Below are positions 1-7,221 of a stretch of 64,000 bases of DNA, piece by piece; the stretch's first letter is position 1; each line of letters opens with the position of its first letter. The stretch comes from Hyphomonadaceae bacterium UBA5336. Its GTDB lineage: Bacteria > Pseudomonadota > Alphaproteobacteria > Caulobacterales > Hyphomonadaceae. The notes beneath the pieces were generated by a model, which saw only the letters and a list, made by a program, of their open reading frames with translations, was not told the DNA's origin and searched no databases. Position numbers and translations under genes: made by a program. The stretch covers positions 62,001-126,000 of the forward strand of contig DHQO01000023.1 of assembly GCA_002408125.1 (NCBI GenBank). The letters run 5' to 3'.

Positions 1-832
1 TATGGACAAAATCGATCTGATCCGGCGTCAGCGCGCCGGTTCGGAGCGCGGTGCGGATGGCGCGTTCAGCCTGCGCCCCGCTGGGGTCGGGCGCGGAGAT
101 GTGGTGCGCATCCGAGCTCTCCCCGCCGCCGGCCAGTTCCCACTCCGACGGTGTCTTCGAGATCAGGAACAGCGCGCCGCCCTCACCGATATTGATGCCG
201 TTCCGGTTTTTGCTGAACGGCGCGCACTGGCCCGGCGAGACGCTGGCGAGCGCGTGGAACCCGTTCACGGTAAGCTGGGCGAGCGAGTCCACCCCGCCGC
301 AGATGGCGGCGTCGGCCAGCCCGGTGCGGATAAGGCGCGCAGCCGAGAGGATCGCCTTGGTCGCGGAGGTACAGGCGGTGGAGACGGCATAGGCTGGCCC
401 GGCCGTGCCGGCTTCGGCCTGGATATGGGCGGCGAGGTCGCCCAACTCCTGGTCTGCGAGGCGGAAGTCCTCTTCCCAGTTGCCGGTGTCCATACGATGG
501 GAAAGGGAGCCCAGGGCTTCCTCGATTCCGGTCGTGCTCGTGCCGACGACAACCGCGATGCGCGCGCGGTCATGTGCGCTGAGCAGCGTTTCCAGTCCGC
601 TGCGCATCTGGGCCAGCAGGGCCGATGCGATGCGATTGGTCCGCGTGCGCACGCCCGGCATGTCGGGCAGGGGGCGGGGCAGGCGGGCGACCTGTGTCGA
701 CTGACCGTCGAGCAGGGCAAAGGGCGTGTCCGGGCGCGGCGGGCTGGCCGAGGCGAGACTTTCGCGCGTCTCCTCCGCATTCATGCCGAGCCGGGACATG
801 ACCGCAAAATCATGGATGTAGATGCGCGTCAT
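1..832 (-). CDS. Beta-ketoacyl-ACP synthase, aryl-polyene type (3' end outside window)
   Basis: Condensing enzyme of the thiolase fold that would elongate an ACP-bound acyl chain with malonyl-ACP. The visible 277 residues start MTRIYIHDFAVMSRLG and contain the nucleophile motif STACTSA (Cys near residue 154). The readable protein stops at IDFVH, where the first catalytic His loop begins, so the C-terminal third and the stop codon lie beyond base 1. The ATG at 832 has an AAGG upstream and lies 11 bp after the DUF3261 stop, as the last visible gene of a minus-strand operon. The acyltransferase, thioesterase, LolA-like, MMPL and DUF3261 partners are the company kept by ketosynthases of aryl polyene clusters. 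The family call is firm. The aryl-polyene assignment rests on context. Confidence 0.88.
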   Translation of the reverse strand, partial: MTRIYIHDFAVMSRLGMNAEETRESLASASPPRPDTPFALLDGQSTQVARLPRPLPDMPGVRTRTNRIASALLAQMRSGLETLLSAHDRARIAVVVGTSTTGIEEALGSLSHRMDTGNWEEDFRLADQELGDLAAHIQAEAGTAGPAYAVSTACTSATKAILSAARLIRTGLADAAICGGVDSLAQLTVNGFHALASVSPGQCAPFSKNRNGINIGEGGALFLISKTPSEWELAGGGESSDAHHISAPDPSGAQAERAIRTALRTGALTPDQIDFVH

Positions 833-843
833 GCCCTTGTCCG

Positions 844-1428
844 TCAGTCAGTGTAGATGGAGAGCGAATAGCCCCGCTCATGGTGTGTCAGGCGCGTGTA
901 GGCGCGCCCCTGATCATCCACCAATCCATAGGCCACTTCCACCACCAGTGTGTCATTGCGCGAAATCGCGCGCCGCGTCTTGCCCGCTTCCAGCCCGATA
1001 TCCTCCGGCAGCGCCTTGCGCACATCGCCTGCCGGCCAACGCACGAGGAAGATGTCCGCGAGGATGTTGAGGCCCGACAGGCGCTCGGGCGCGAAGGCCG
1101 AGCGGGTCTCGCTGATCCCCTCCCGGGTCCAGACAATATCCATGATGCGCGGCCCGGACATGGCCAGCAGCACGACATGGACCTCATCGCCGCGCGCCGA
1201 GACGCTGGCCTGGAAGGCGCCTGTCTGACCGTCATAGCTGGCGATCAGGGTTTGCAGCTCTTCGAATGGCGGTTCGATTTCCGGTTCAGCCGGTAGGTGC
1301 AACACGGCCCCCTCCGCGATCTCGATCTCGTGCGCCGCATCCCCGCCGGGCAGGAGCGTGCGAACAGTAGAGCATGCCGCGAGGGCGCAGGTCATGGCGA
1401 TGGCAAACCATGCCGATCGTCTAGGCAC
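844..1428 (-). CDS. DUF3261-type lipoprotein of aryl polyene cluster
   Basis: A 194-residue predicted lipoprotein with an N-terminal hydrophobic stretch and lipobox LAAC (Cys at residue 19), so it is probably anchored in the outer or inner membrane. Small lipoproteins of this kind recur in aryl polyene clusters and are presumed to help place the pigment in the outer membrane, but no biochemical role is established. The start is GTG at 1428, because the only in-frame methionine nearby lies inside the signal peptide. It overlaps the upstream flavoprotein gene by 8 bp, which implies translational coupling. The assignment to DUF3261 is from overall sequence feel and context. The lipoprotein call is read directly. 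Confidence 0.7.
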   Translation of the reverse strand: MPRRSAWFAIAMTCALAACSTVRTLLPGGDAAHEIEIAEGAVLHLPAEPEIEPPFEELQTLIASYDGQTGAFQASVSARGDEVHVVLLAMSGPRIMDIVWTREGISETRSAFAPERLSGLNILADIFLVRWPAGDVRKALPEDIGLEAGKTRRAISRNDTLVVEVAYGLVDDQGRAYTRLTHHERGYSLSIYTD

Positions 1429-2647
1429 TGGTCAGTTTCTCCATGACCGAGAAGAAACGGCGCGGATCCTGGACGATGGGATTCTTCTTGTCCCAGGCAT
1501 AGCCGGCAAGGATGGAGGTGAAATTCCGGGTGATCTCGGCATTGCGGTCTTCAAAGAAGATGAGCTGCTGCAAGAGGCCGGTGTACCAGGCATTCACGCA
1601 GGCGCGGAAGGCTTCCACGCCGACCTTGAGCTCGCTCACGAATTCCGTGTTCCAGTCCACCGCATCGCCCCGCAATTGCCGGTCGACCAGATCAGCGGCG
1701 AGCGAGGCCGATTTCATGGCGATGGCCACGCCTGAGGAGAAGACCGGGTCGAGGAATTCGGCTGCGTTGCCGAGCAGGGCATAGCGCTCGCCGATCAGGG
1801 ATTTTACCGATTTGGAATAGCCGACAATCTCCTGCGCCGGGCGGGCCTCGGTGGCATTTTTGAGCACCTCGGCCATGAAGCCTGACGTTTCTACGAAGGA
1901 GGCCAGGCGCTCATCGGGGGTCTCGCCCCGCGCGCGGATGACGGCGTCCTCGCCGACCACACCGATGGAGGACACCCCGTCTGCCAGCGGGATCAGCCAG
2001 AGCCAGACCTGCGGATCGTCCGGGTGCACGGTGATCAGGATCTTGTTGCGGTCGAAGCCAGGATGATCGGCATGATCGTAGACATGCTTGAAACAGGAGC
2101 GGCGCGAGGACTGTTCGCTCGGCACATCGAGATCGAGCAGACGCGGCAGGACGCGGCCAAAGCCGGAGGCATCAAGCGTGAACTTCGCCGTCAGTTCAAA
2201 CGCTTCGCCGGCCTCATCCTGGATCTGGATGCGCGTGCCCTCCGGCCCGGGCTCAAAACCGGTGACCTTGTGGCCGAAATGCAGCTGGGCGCCTTTCCTG
2301 CCGGCATTGCGGATCAGGATCTCGTCGAACTGGTCGCGCCGCACCTGATAGACCGTGGCCGGCCCGGCGGCGGATTTTTCCCGGAAGTCGATAGTTTCCA
2401 TCGCATGATTGCGCCAGAACACGGCGCCGTCCTTGAACTGGAAGCCATGGGCAGCGATTTCCTCTTCCAGCCCGACCTCTTCCAGATGGATCATGCAGGT
2501 CGGCAGCAGGCTCTCGCCGATGGAAAAGCGTGGGAAATGCTGGCTTTCGAACACCTCGACATGCCAGCCGCGTGCGGCCAGCTTCGCTGCCGCGATGGCA
2601 CCGGCCGGGCCACCCCCGATGATCGCCACATCACATGTTTCCTGCAT
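1421..2647 (-). CDS. FAD-dependent oxidoreductase with halogenase-like motifs
   Basis: A 408-residue flavoprotein of the p-hydroxybenzoate hydroxylase/flavin-dependent halogenase superfamily. The N-terminal FAD site is IIGGGPAG (residues 9-16). Two features recall halogenases: GFQFKDGAVF, with a Lys near residue 72 at the position usual for the catalytic lysine, and WLWLIP at residues 215-220, which fits the WxWxIP signature. Flavoproteins of this type are regular members of aryl polyene and xanthomonadin clusters, and xanthomonadins are brominated. Start chosen at MQETCDVAII. An in-frame start 16 codons upstream would place a poor extension before the FAD motif. It overlaps the MMPL gene end by 17 bp. 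Whether it halogenates, oxidises or desaturates the polyene cannot be decided here. Confidence 0.82.
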   Translation of the reverse strand: MQETCDVAIIGGGPAGAIAAAKLAARGWHVEVFESQHFPRFSIGESLLPTCMIHLEEVGLEEEIAAHGFQFKDGAVFWRNHAMETIDFREKSAAGPATVYQVRRDQFDEILIRNAGRKGAQLHFGHKVTGFEPGPEGTRIQIQDEAGEAFELTAKFTLDASGFGRVLPRLLDLDVPSEQSSRRSCFKHVYDHADHPGFDRNKILITVHPDDPQVWLWLIPLADGVSSIGVVGEDAVIRARGETPDERLASFVETSGFMAEVLKNATEARPAQEIVGYSKSVKSLIGERYALLGNAAEFLDPVFSSGVAIAMKSASLAADLVDRQLRGDAVDWNTEFVSELKVGVEAFRACVNAWYTGLLQQLIFFEDRNAEITRNFTSILAGYAWDKKNPIVQDPRRFFSVMEKLTSA

Positions 2648-4859
2648 CACTCGCCTGTTCCCCGCTCCGGAATTGGCCGAATACCAGCATGGCATAGGTC
2701 AGCGCACAAAGGACACCGACCGCAACCGTTAGTCCGAAACTCCTCACTGGAAAAGTTTCGCTGTAACAAAGCAGTCCCATTGACAGCTCGGTGGTCAATG
2801 CACTGATCAGTACGGCGGCAAGTGTCCAGTTTTCACGCTTTCCGCGCGCCTCGTAGAAAAACGCCGCATAGTCGATTCCCACGCCGAACAGCACCATGGC
2901 GCCGGCCATCGAGAAAAACGAGATCGGCACGCCCAGCAGGCTGGGGATGAAAATTCCGCCCAGCATGGCTGCTGCTGGACAGGCTACGATCAGCGCCGCG
3001 CGCAGTGTGCGGTAGATCAGGCTGACGACGAATATGGCGACAAGGTTCGCGAGGCCGAGCGCCCAGCCGGCAAGGCGCCGATAGGCTGCAAAGGCATCGG
3101 AATAGGTCTGCGCGACATCCACGATCTGGGCATCGGGACTGGAGAAGAAAATAGAAGTGCCGGGTTCGGTCCTCAGCTGCGCGATCAGATAGTGCTGGCC
3201 ATTTGCAGCCTCGACATGCAGATCATCGAGCCACGCCGGGCGCGCAGGGCGTGAAATCGATATCTCGATGTCCCGCTCTAGACCGAATTGCTCCTGTGCT
3301 TCAGCAATATATGGTGACTCCAATCGGGTCTGAAGCACGTCCCGCGTTACCTGGCGGCGCTCCGCGGAGGGGTCGAACTTCGTGTAGGCGAGCCCTGCAA
3401 TCCGATCGCGGCCGAGCAAGCCGATCGCATCTTCCTCGGCAAGTTTCGCCGCGTCCAGGCTATCGCCTTCCGAAACGAGATAAAGCTGGCCGTTGCCGGC
3501 GCCTAGTGCGTCAAGCACGGTCTCCTCCTCGGCCATCAGGCCTGCGTCGCGTGGCTGGAACTGGCGCACATCATCCAGCGTGGTAGCGCGGAGAACTCCA
3601 AGCAGAGTGGCCAGCAAGAGCGCGGCGCAGGCGAAGAGAAGCAGGCGGCGATCCGGCACATAGCGGGCCATTGCATCGACGCGCTCAGACCAGTCCTGTT
3701 TCGCCATCGCGCTGGCCCTGGGCGCGAGGTCGAGCGGGACAAGCACATAAAGCACCAGCGCCCAGGCCGCGAAGATACCGGCGATCGCAAATACGGCGAG
3801 CTGTGCAAACAGCGACAGGCCGAGCAGCCAGAGCCCGGCGAACCCTGCCATTGTGGTGAGCATGGAGACGGTGAGCGGCCGGAAGATCAGTGCGCGGCTC
3901 GCCTTCGCATCCGGCCAGCCATGGCTCGCCCGGGCGGCCAGAGCATGCACGGCATAGTCCGACACGATGCCCACGAGCATGGCGGCGAACACCAGCACAA
4001 GCAGGTGCACTTCGGAGAAGAGCAGCAGGGTGACGGCAAGGCCCGTCAGGAAGGATGCTCCGATCAGGGCTGCGACCAGCAGGATCGCGCTCGGGCGGCG
4101 GAAAGCGAAGAGAAAAAGCGCGATCACGCCGAACAGGCCGAGCCCACTCACGCGGGAAATCTCGCCGCGCGCAGAGCCGGCAGCATGGGCTGCATGGAAT
4201 ACCGTGCCCATCCGCGCAAGCTCGACATTTTCCTCTCTCCACTCGGCCTGCCATTCGGCGATCAGGACGGACAGCCTGTCCTGCGTGGCAAGGCTGGAGG
4301 CTGGCTCGGTCAGGCGGCCGGAGAGCAGACTCGGTGTATTTGCTCCGCCGACCCTCGCCGACAGGCAGTCGGCCAGGCGGAAGGTGAGCAGGAAGGGATC
4401 GGCGCGCAGGAGATCCCCGGAAACCGGTGTGCCGACACCGTAGACCCGGCCCAGCGCCTGCTGCCAGACCCGGCGGGCGGTCTCGTCGGTGAAGTCCTCC
4501 GGGCGCTCCTCGCACAGAAGTTCGTTACGGTTGGCGAAGATCCAGCGCGCTGTATCCTCACCGGTCGCCTGATCATCGACAAATAGACCAGAGGCGGTCA
4601 GGCGTTCGTTGAGGTCCGTGCGGGCGTCCTCGGCGGCCCCGGGGTCTTCCGCGCGTACAAGAAAGGCGACACGGTCGGCGAAGCTGCCCGTCAGTTCGCT
4701 GACGGCGGCCTGCGCCCCGGGCGACAGGCGCTCGCTCGGCAGGATGGAGCGGATATTGGTATCGAAGCCTGCGCCCGTCGACAGGCGGATTGCGACAATG
4801 GTCCCGGCAAGGGCGAGCCAGAGTGCAAATAACAGCCCCGCCCGGGCGCGCTGGCCCAT
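2631..4859 (-). CDS. MMPL/RND-type exporter
   Basis: A roughly 742-residue inner-membrane protein with the layout of the MMPL/RND superfamily: an N-terminal membrane helix (LLFALWLALAGTIVAI), a soluble periplasmic domain, a block of hydrophobic helices around the middle, a second periplasmic domain and a final helical block near the C-terminus (for example ALIVACPAAAMLGGIFIPSL). In aryl polyene clusters a homologous predicted exporter is thought to move lipid-linked product towards the outer membrane together with a LolA-like carrier. The ATG at 4859 was chosen. A TTG at 4871, directly after the LolA-like stop codon, is an alternative adding four residues. The family call is secure. The cargo is inferred. 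Confidence 0.85.
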   Translation of the reverse strand: MGQRARAGLLFALWLALAGTIVAIRLSTGAGFDTNIRSILPSERLSPGAQAAVSELTGSFADRVAFLVRAEDPGAAEDARTDLNERLTASGLFVDDQATGEDTARWIFANRNELLCEERPEDFTDETARRVWQQALGRVYGVGTPVSGDLLRADPFLLTFRLADCLSARVGGANTPSLLSGRLTEPASSLATQDRLSVLIAEWQAEWREENVELARMGTVFHAAHAAGSARGEISRVSGLGLFGVIALFLFAFRRPSAILLVAALIGASFLTGLAVTLLLFSEVHLLVLVFAAMLVGIVSDYAVHALAARASHGWPDAKASRALIFRPLTVSMLTTMAGFAGLWLLGLSLFAQLAVFAIAGIFAAWALVLYVLVPLDLAPRASAMAKQDWSERVDAMARYVPDRRLLLFACAALLLATLLGVLRATTLDDVRQFQPRDAGLMAEEETVLDALGAGNGQLYLVSEGDSLDAAKLAEEDAIGLLGRDRIAGLAYTKFDPSAERRQVTRDVLQTRLESPYIAEAQEQFGLERDIEISISRPARPAWLDDLHVEAANGQHYLIAQLRTEPGTSIFFSSPDAQIVDVAQTYSDAFAAYRRLAGWALGLANLVAIFVVSLIYRTLRAALIVACPAAAMLGGIFIPSLLGVPISFFSMAGAMVLFGVGIDYAAFFYEARGKRENWTLAAVLISALTTELSMGLLCYSETFPVRSFGLTVAVGVLCALTYAMLVFGQFRSGEQASDAGNM

Positions 4860-4871
4860 GCCATGCGCCAA

Positions 4872-5429
4872 CTATTCGGTTCCGAAGGTCACGTGCATCT
4901 CATCGCCATTGGTCTGGCGGAGACGGATGGTTTCGATGGCCTGGCACCCGGTCACGGTGATATCGGTGACATAGGCGCTCATGGAGTCGCTTTTCGGTGC
5001 CATCTGCACCTGCCAGTCGCCATCCTGAAGCGCACTCTTCTCGGTGTCGTAATAGGTGTCGACGGCGGTGAAGTCCCCCCGCAACAGGGCGATCAGTCCG
5101 CTGTCTGAGACAATGGGATTGGCCGCCCCGCCAGCCTGTACCGGCTCTTCCGGCCCGCCCATGACCGACTGGAAAATCCCGTCTTCCGCCATCCGGGTCT
5201 TTACCTCGACCGGGTCGGTGACTGTCCATTCGACCGCCTCGGGTGTGACCAGGACAGACCCGCGCGAGACCAGCGGGCGGTCCACGCCGCTCAGGATCCG
5301 CGTCTGGGTGAAGGATTGTGCCTCGGTGATGGGCGAAAGCGCCTCGGGGGCGGGGCAGGGCAACTCAGCCAGCGCAGGAGCAGAAACCAGCAGAGAGAGC
5401 AGCGGAACAAGGCGTTTTGCGAGGGTCAT
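4872..5429 (-). CDS. LolA-like outer-membrane lipoprotein carrier
   Basis: A 185-residue exported protein with a signal peptide ending near APALAE, followed by a beta-rich domain resembling the LolA fold (QTRILSGVDRPLVSRGSVLV near residues 42-61 is the typical start). LolA proteins carry lipidated molecules through the periplasm. Cluster-specific copies accompany MMPL exporters in aryl polyene operons. Its ATG overlaps the thioesterase stop in an ATGA arrangement, and its stop lies next to the start of the MMPL gene, so the three are probably translated together. It is divergent enough that the fold rather than strong sequence identity supports the call. Confidence 0.75.
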   Translation of the reverse strand: MTLAKRLVPLLSLLVSAPALAELPCPAPEALSPITEAQSFTQTRILSGVDRPLVSRGSVLVTPEAVEWTVTDPVEVKTRMAEDGIFQSVMGGPEEPVQAGGAANPIVSDSGLIALLRGDFTAVDTYYDTEKSALQDGDWQVQMAPKSDSMSAYVTDITVTGCQAIETIRLRQTNGDEMHVTFGTE

Positions 5430-5845
5430 CGCAGGTAGGGTTCCAGCTTTTTCCGAAAGACTTCAGGCGTTTCCCAAAGCATTTCCAGCGAGGATTTGTC
5501 AACGGCGACCTGCACCGTGTGGCCGGTGCAAAGACGCTGTTCGGTCTCCTTGTCGAAGATCTCGAATTTCACCTTCAGCCGGTTCTCCCACTCCACCAGG
5601 CCGGCCACGATATCGAGTTTCATCCGGAACAGGATCGGGTGGGCATAGCGCACCTTCAGCTCGATCACCGGCCAAGCATAACCGGAGGCTTCCATCTGCG
5701 GATAGGAATAGTCGAGCTTCTCCATCAGCGCGACGCGGGCGATCTCGAAGAAGTCGGCATGATTGCCGTGCCAGACGATATTCATCGGGTCGAGATGGTG
5801 GAACTGGACCTGGGTCTCGGCATGGGCCGTCAGGATCGCGCGCAT
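5426..5845 (-). CDS. Hotdog-fold acyl-CoA/ACP thioesterase
   Basis: A 139-residue single hotdog domain of the 4-hydroxybenzoyl-CoA thioesterase/YbgC type. The signature HHLDPMNIVWHGNH contains the catalytic-type Asp at residue 19, and is followed by the long central helix (FFEIARVALMEKLDY). It would hydrolyse acyl-thioester intermediates or edit stalled chains on the carrier protein of the polyene pathway. Its ATG shares one base with the stop codon of the acyltransferase (TGATG) and its 3' end overlaps the LolA-like gene. Length is normal for the family. Confidence 0.88.
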   Translation of the reverse strand: MRAILTAHAETQVQFHHLDPMNIVWHGNHADFFEIARVALMEKLDYSYPQMEASGYAWPVIELKVRYAHPILFRMKLDIVAGLVEWENRLKVKFEIFDKETEQRLCTGHTVQVAVDKSSLEMLWETPEVFRKKLEPYLR

Positions 5846-6840
5846 CAGATGGCAGTCTCTGTCTGGGAGGTCGGAGGGGACGAGTTCGCAGACAGGCTCG
5901 CGCCGTCATCGAGCTCGTTCCAGTAGTCATAGAAGTTGAACCATTGATAGGGCGCCTCGGCCACGGCTTCGCCCAGCAGCTCGGAATACTTCGCCATATA
6001 GGGCCGAAGGGCCTGCTCGCGGTTGCCGCGTGGCAGGGTGATCCTGTCAGCGAAATGCCGGAACATGATCTTGAAGGGCTTTTTCCCTTTCGACCGCAGG
6101 CAGAGCAGGAAGTAGACCGGGCATTTCAACGTTGCCGCCAGCACATAGGGCCCGATCGGATAGTCGACCTGCCCGCCCAGGAAAGGCATGGAGATCGCCG
6201 CGCGCTGGTGGCGGGCTCCATCCGGCGGCAGGCGGTCGGCGGCCATGACCACCCATTCGCCACGCTCGACCGCCTCGGCCAATCGCATCGCAACGGACAC
6301 GTCGATCTGGCTCACCTCGATGATGCTGACGCGCGATTCCGGTGAGAACTTCTTGATCACCTCATTGTATTGCTGGGCATTGTTGGTGTGCATGATCACG
6401 GTGACAGCAAAGCGGTTGCCGACCGTGGCCACCGCGCGGATGAGTTCCGGATTGCCGATATGAGCGGTCAGTACCAGCCCGCCCTTGCCGTTGAACTTGG
6501 CGGCGGAAAAGATCGGGTCCTCGGCGCCTTCCACCTGGTCTGCGGAGATCTTGCCGGTCCAGCCGGCGAGCTTGTCGACCAGTGATCCGGCGAAACTCAT
6601 GAAATGGGCATAGCCCGACCAGAAGCCCGGCTTGCGCGCGATGAGGCCGTGCTCATGGGCGCGCCGCAGATAGGCCAGTGAGGCGCGTCGCTGCTGGCGG
6701 CCATTGATATAATAAAAGAAAATGACTGGTGCGAGCAGGGCAAGCGTCACGCGCCGGCCGAGCACCTTGAACATCCAGGCGGCCAGCAGGACCCAGAAAT
6801 AGGATCCGCGTTCTGACAGGCTGTTCCAGTTCTCAGCCAA
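5845..6840 (-). CDS. LpxL/HtrB-like acyltransferase
   Basis: A 331-residue membrane-associated acyltransferase of the lysophospholipid/lipid A acyltransferase type. Near the N-terminus are membrane-hugging segments (YFWVLLAAWMFKVLG and LALLAPVIFFYY), then the probable acyl-donor site at LTAHIGNPELIRA, where a His is followed by a polar residue four positions on, as in the HX4D/E motif. It is the first gene of the aryl-polyene-like operon. A TTG at 6840 is preferred as start because AAGGAGA lies about seven bases upstream and the protein then begins MAENWNSLSERGSYFW, giving normal family length. An ATG at 6870 gives ten more residues but has no Shine-Dalgarno sequence. Confidence 0.82.
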   Translation of the reverse strand: MAENWNSLSERGSYFWVLLAAWMFKVLGRRVTLALLAPVIFFYYINGRQQRRASLAYLRRAHEHGLIARKPGFWSGYAHFMSFAGSLVDKLAGWTGKISADQVEGAEDPIFSAAKFNGKGGLVLTAHIGNPELIRAVATVGNRFAVTVIMHTNNAQQYNEVIKKFSPESRVSIIEVSQIDVSVAMRLAEAVERGEWVVMAADRLPPDGARHQRAAISMPFLGGQVDYPIGPYVLAATLKCPVYFLLCLRSKGKKPFKIMFRHFADRITLPRGNREQALRPYMAKYSELLGEAVAEAPYQWFNFYDYWNELDDGASLSANSSPPTSQTETAI

Positions 6841-7221
6841 CCCTGTCTCCTTTTCGCAGCCGTCCCCCATGGCGGGTCTGCAATCCGTTCGGATCTTGAG
6901 CTGTGGTCCTAGCGCCTTCGTCCGCGGTAGGACAATGGCCGATCTGGTGTTTTCCGGTGTGGCTTTAGTGAAAGTCGCCATTGCCGAGCCGGTCCGGCCT
7001 GGTCTTCGTCGCTCCCGTCTTGCTGCAGAATATGCAGCTATAGGAATATCCTATCTCTGGGTCGGGTATTTGCGATTGGGATTTATGGCTGTGGGGTGGT
7101 AGTTTCGCTTCTGAGGAGATGAAGCCTGCGGAAGCAACCCACCAGAGCGAAAGTGGGCAAGGCTGCCAGTCATCTTCCGAGACCAAAATCGAATTTAGCG
7201 CTTCGCGGAGGAACACCACCC
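6841..7221. promoter_or_regulatory. Divergent control region between polyene operon and katG
   Basis: This 381-base gap separates the minus-strand polyene operon from plus-strand katG and must hold both promoters. The clearest feature is a short palindrome at 7040-7054 with arms ATAGGA and TCCTAT around three bases. It also reads ATAG-N7-CTAT, half of the four-box OxyR consensus. The matching second half downstream is poor (TCGG-N7-CGAT). A GGAGG ribosome-binding site lies about ten bases before the katG ATG. No further gene was supported in this gap. Confidence 0.45.

Noticed and set aside
6965..7219. 84-codon minus-strand frame in the katG upstream region
   Set aside because: No ribosome-binding site, it would cover the control region of two divergent genes, and it shows no domain.
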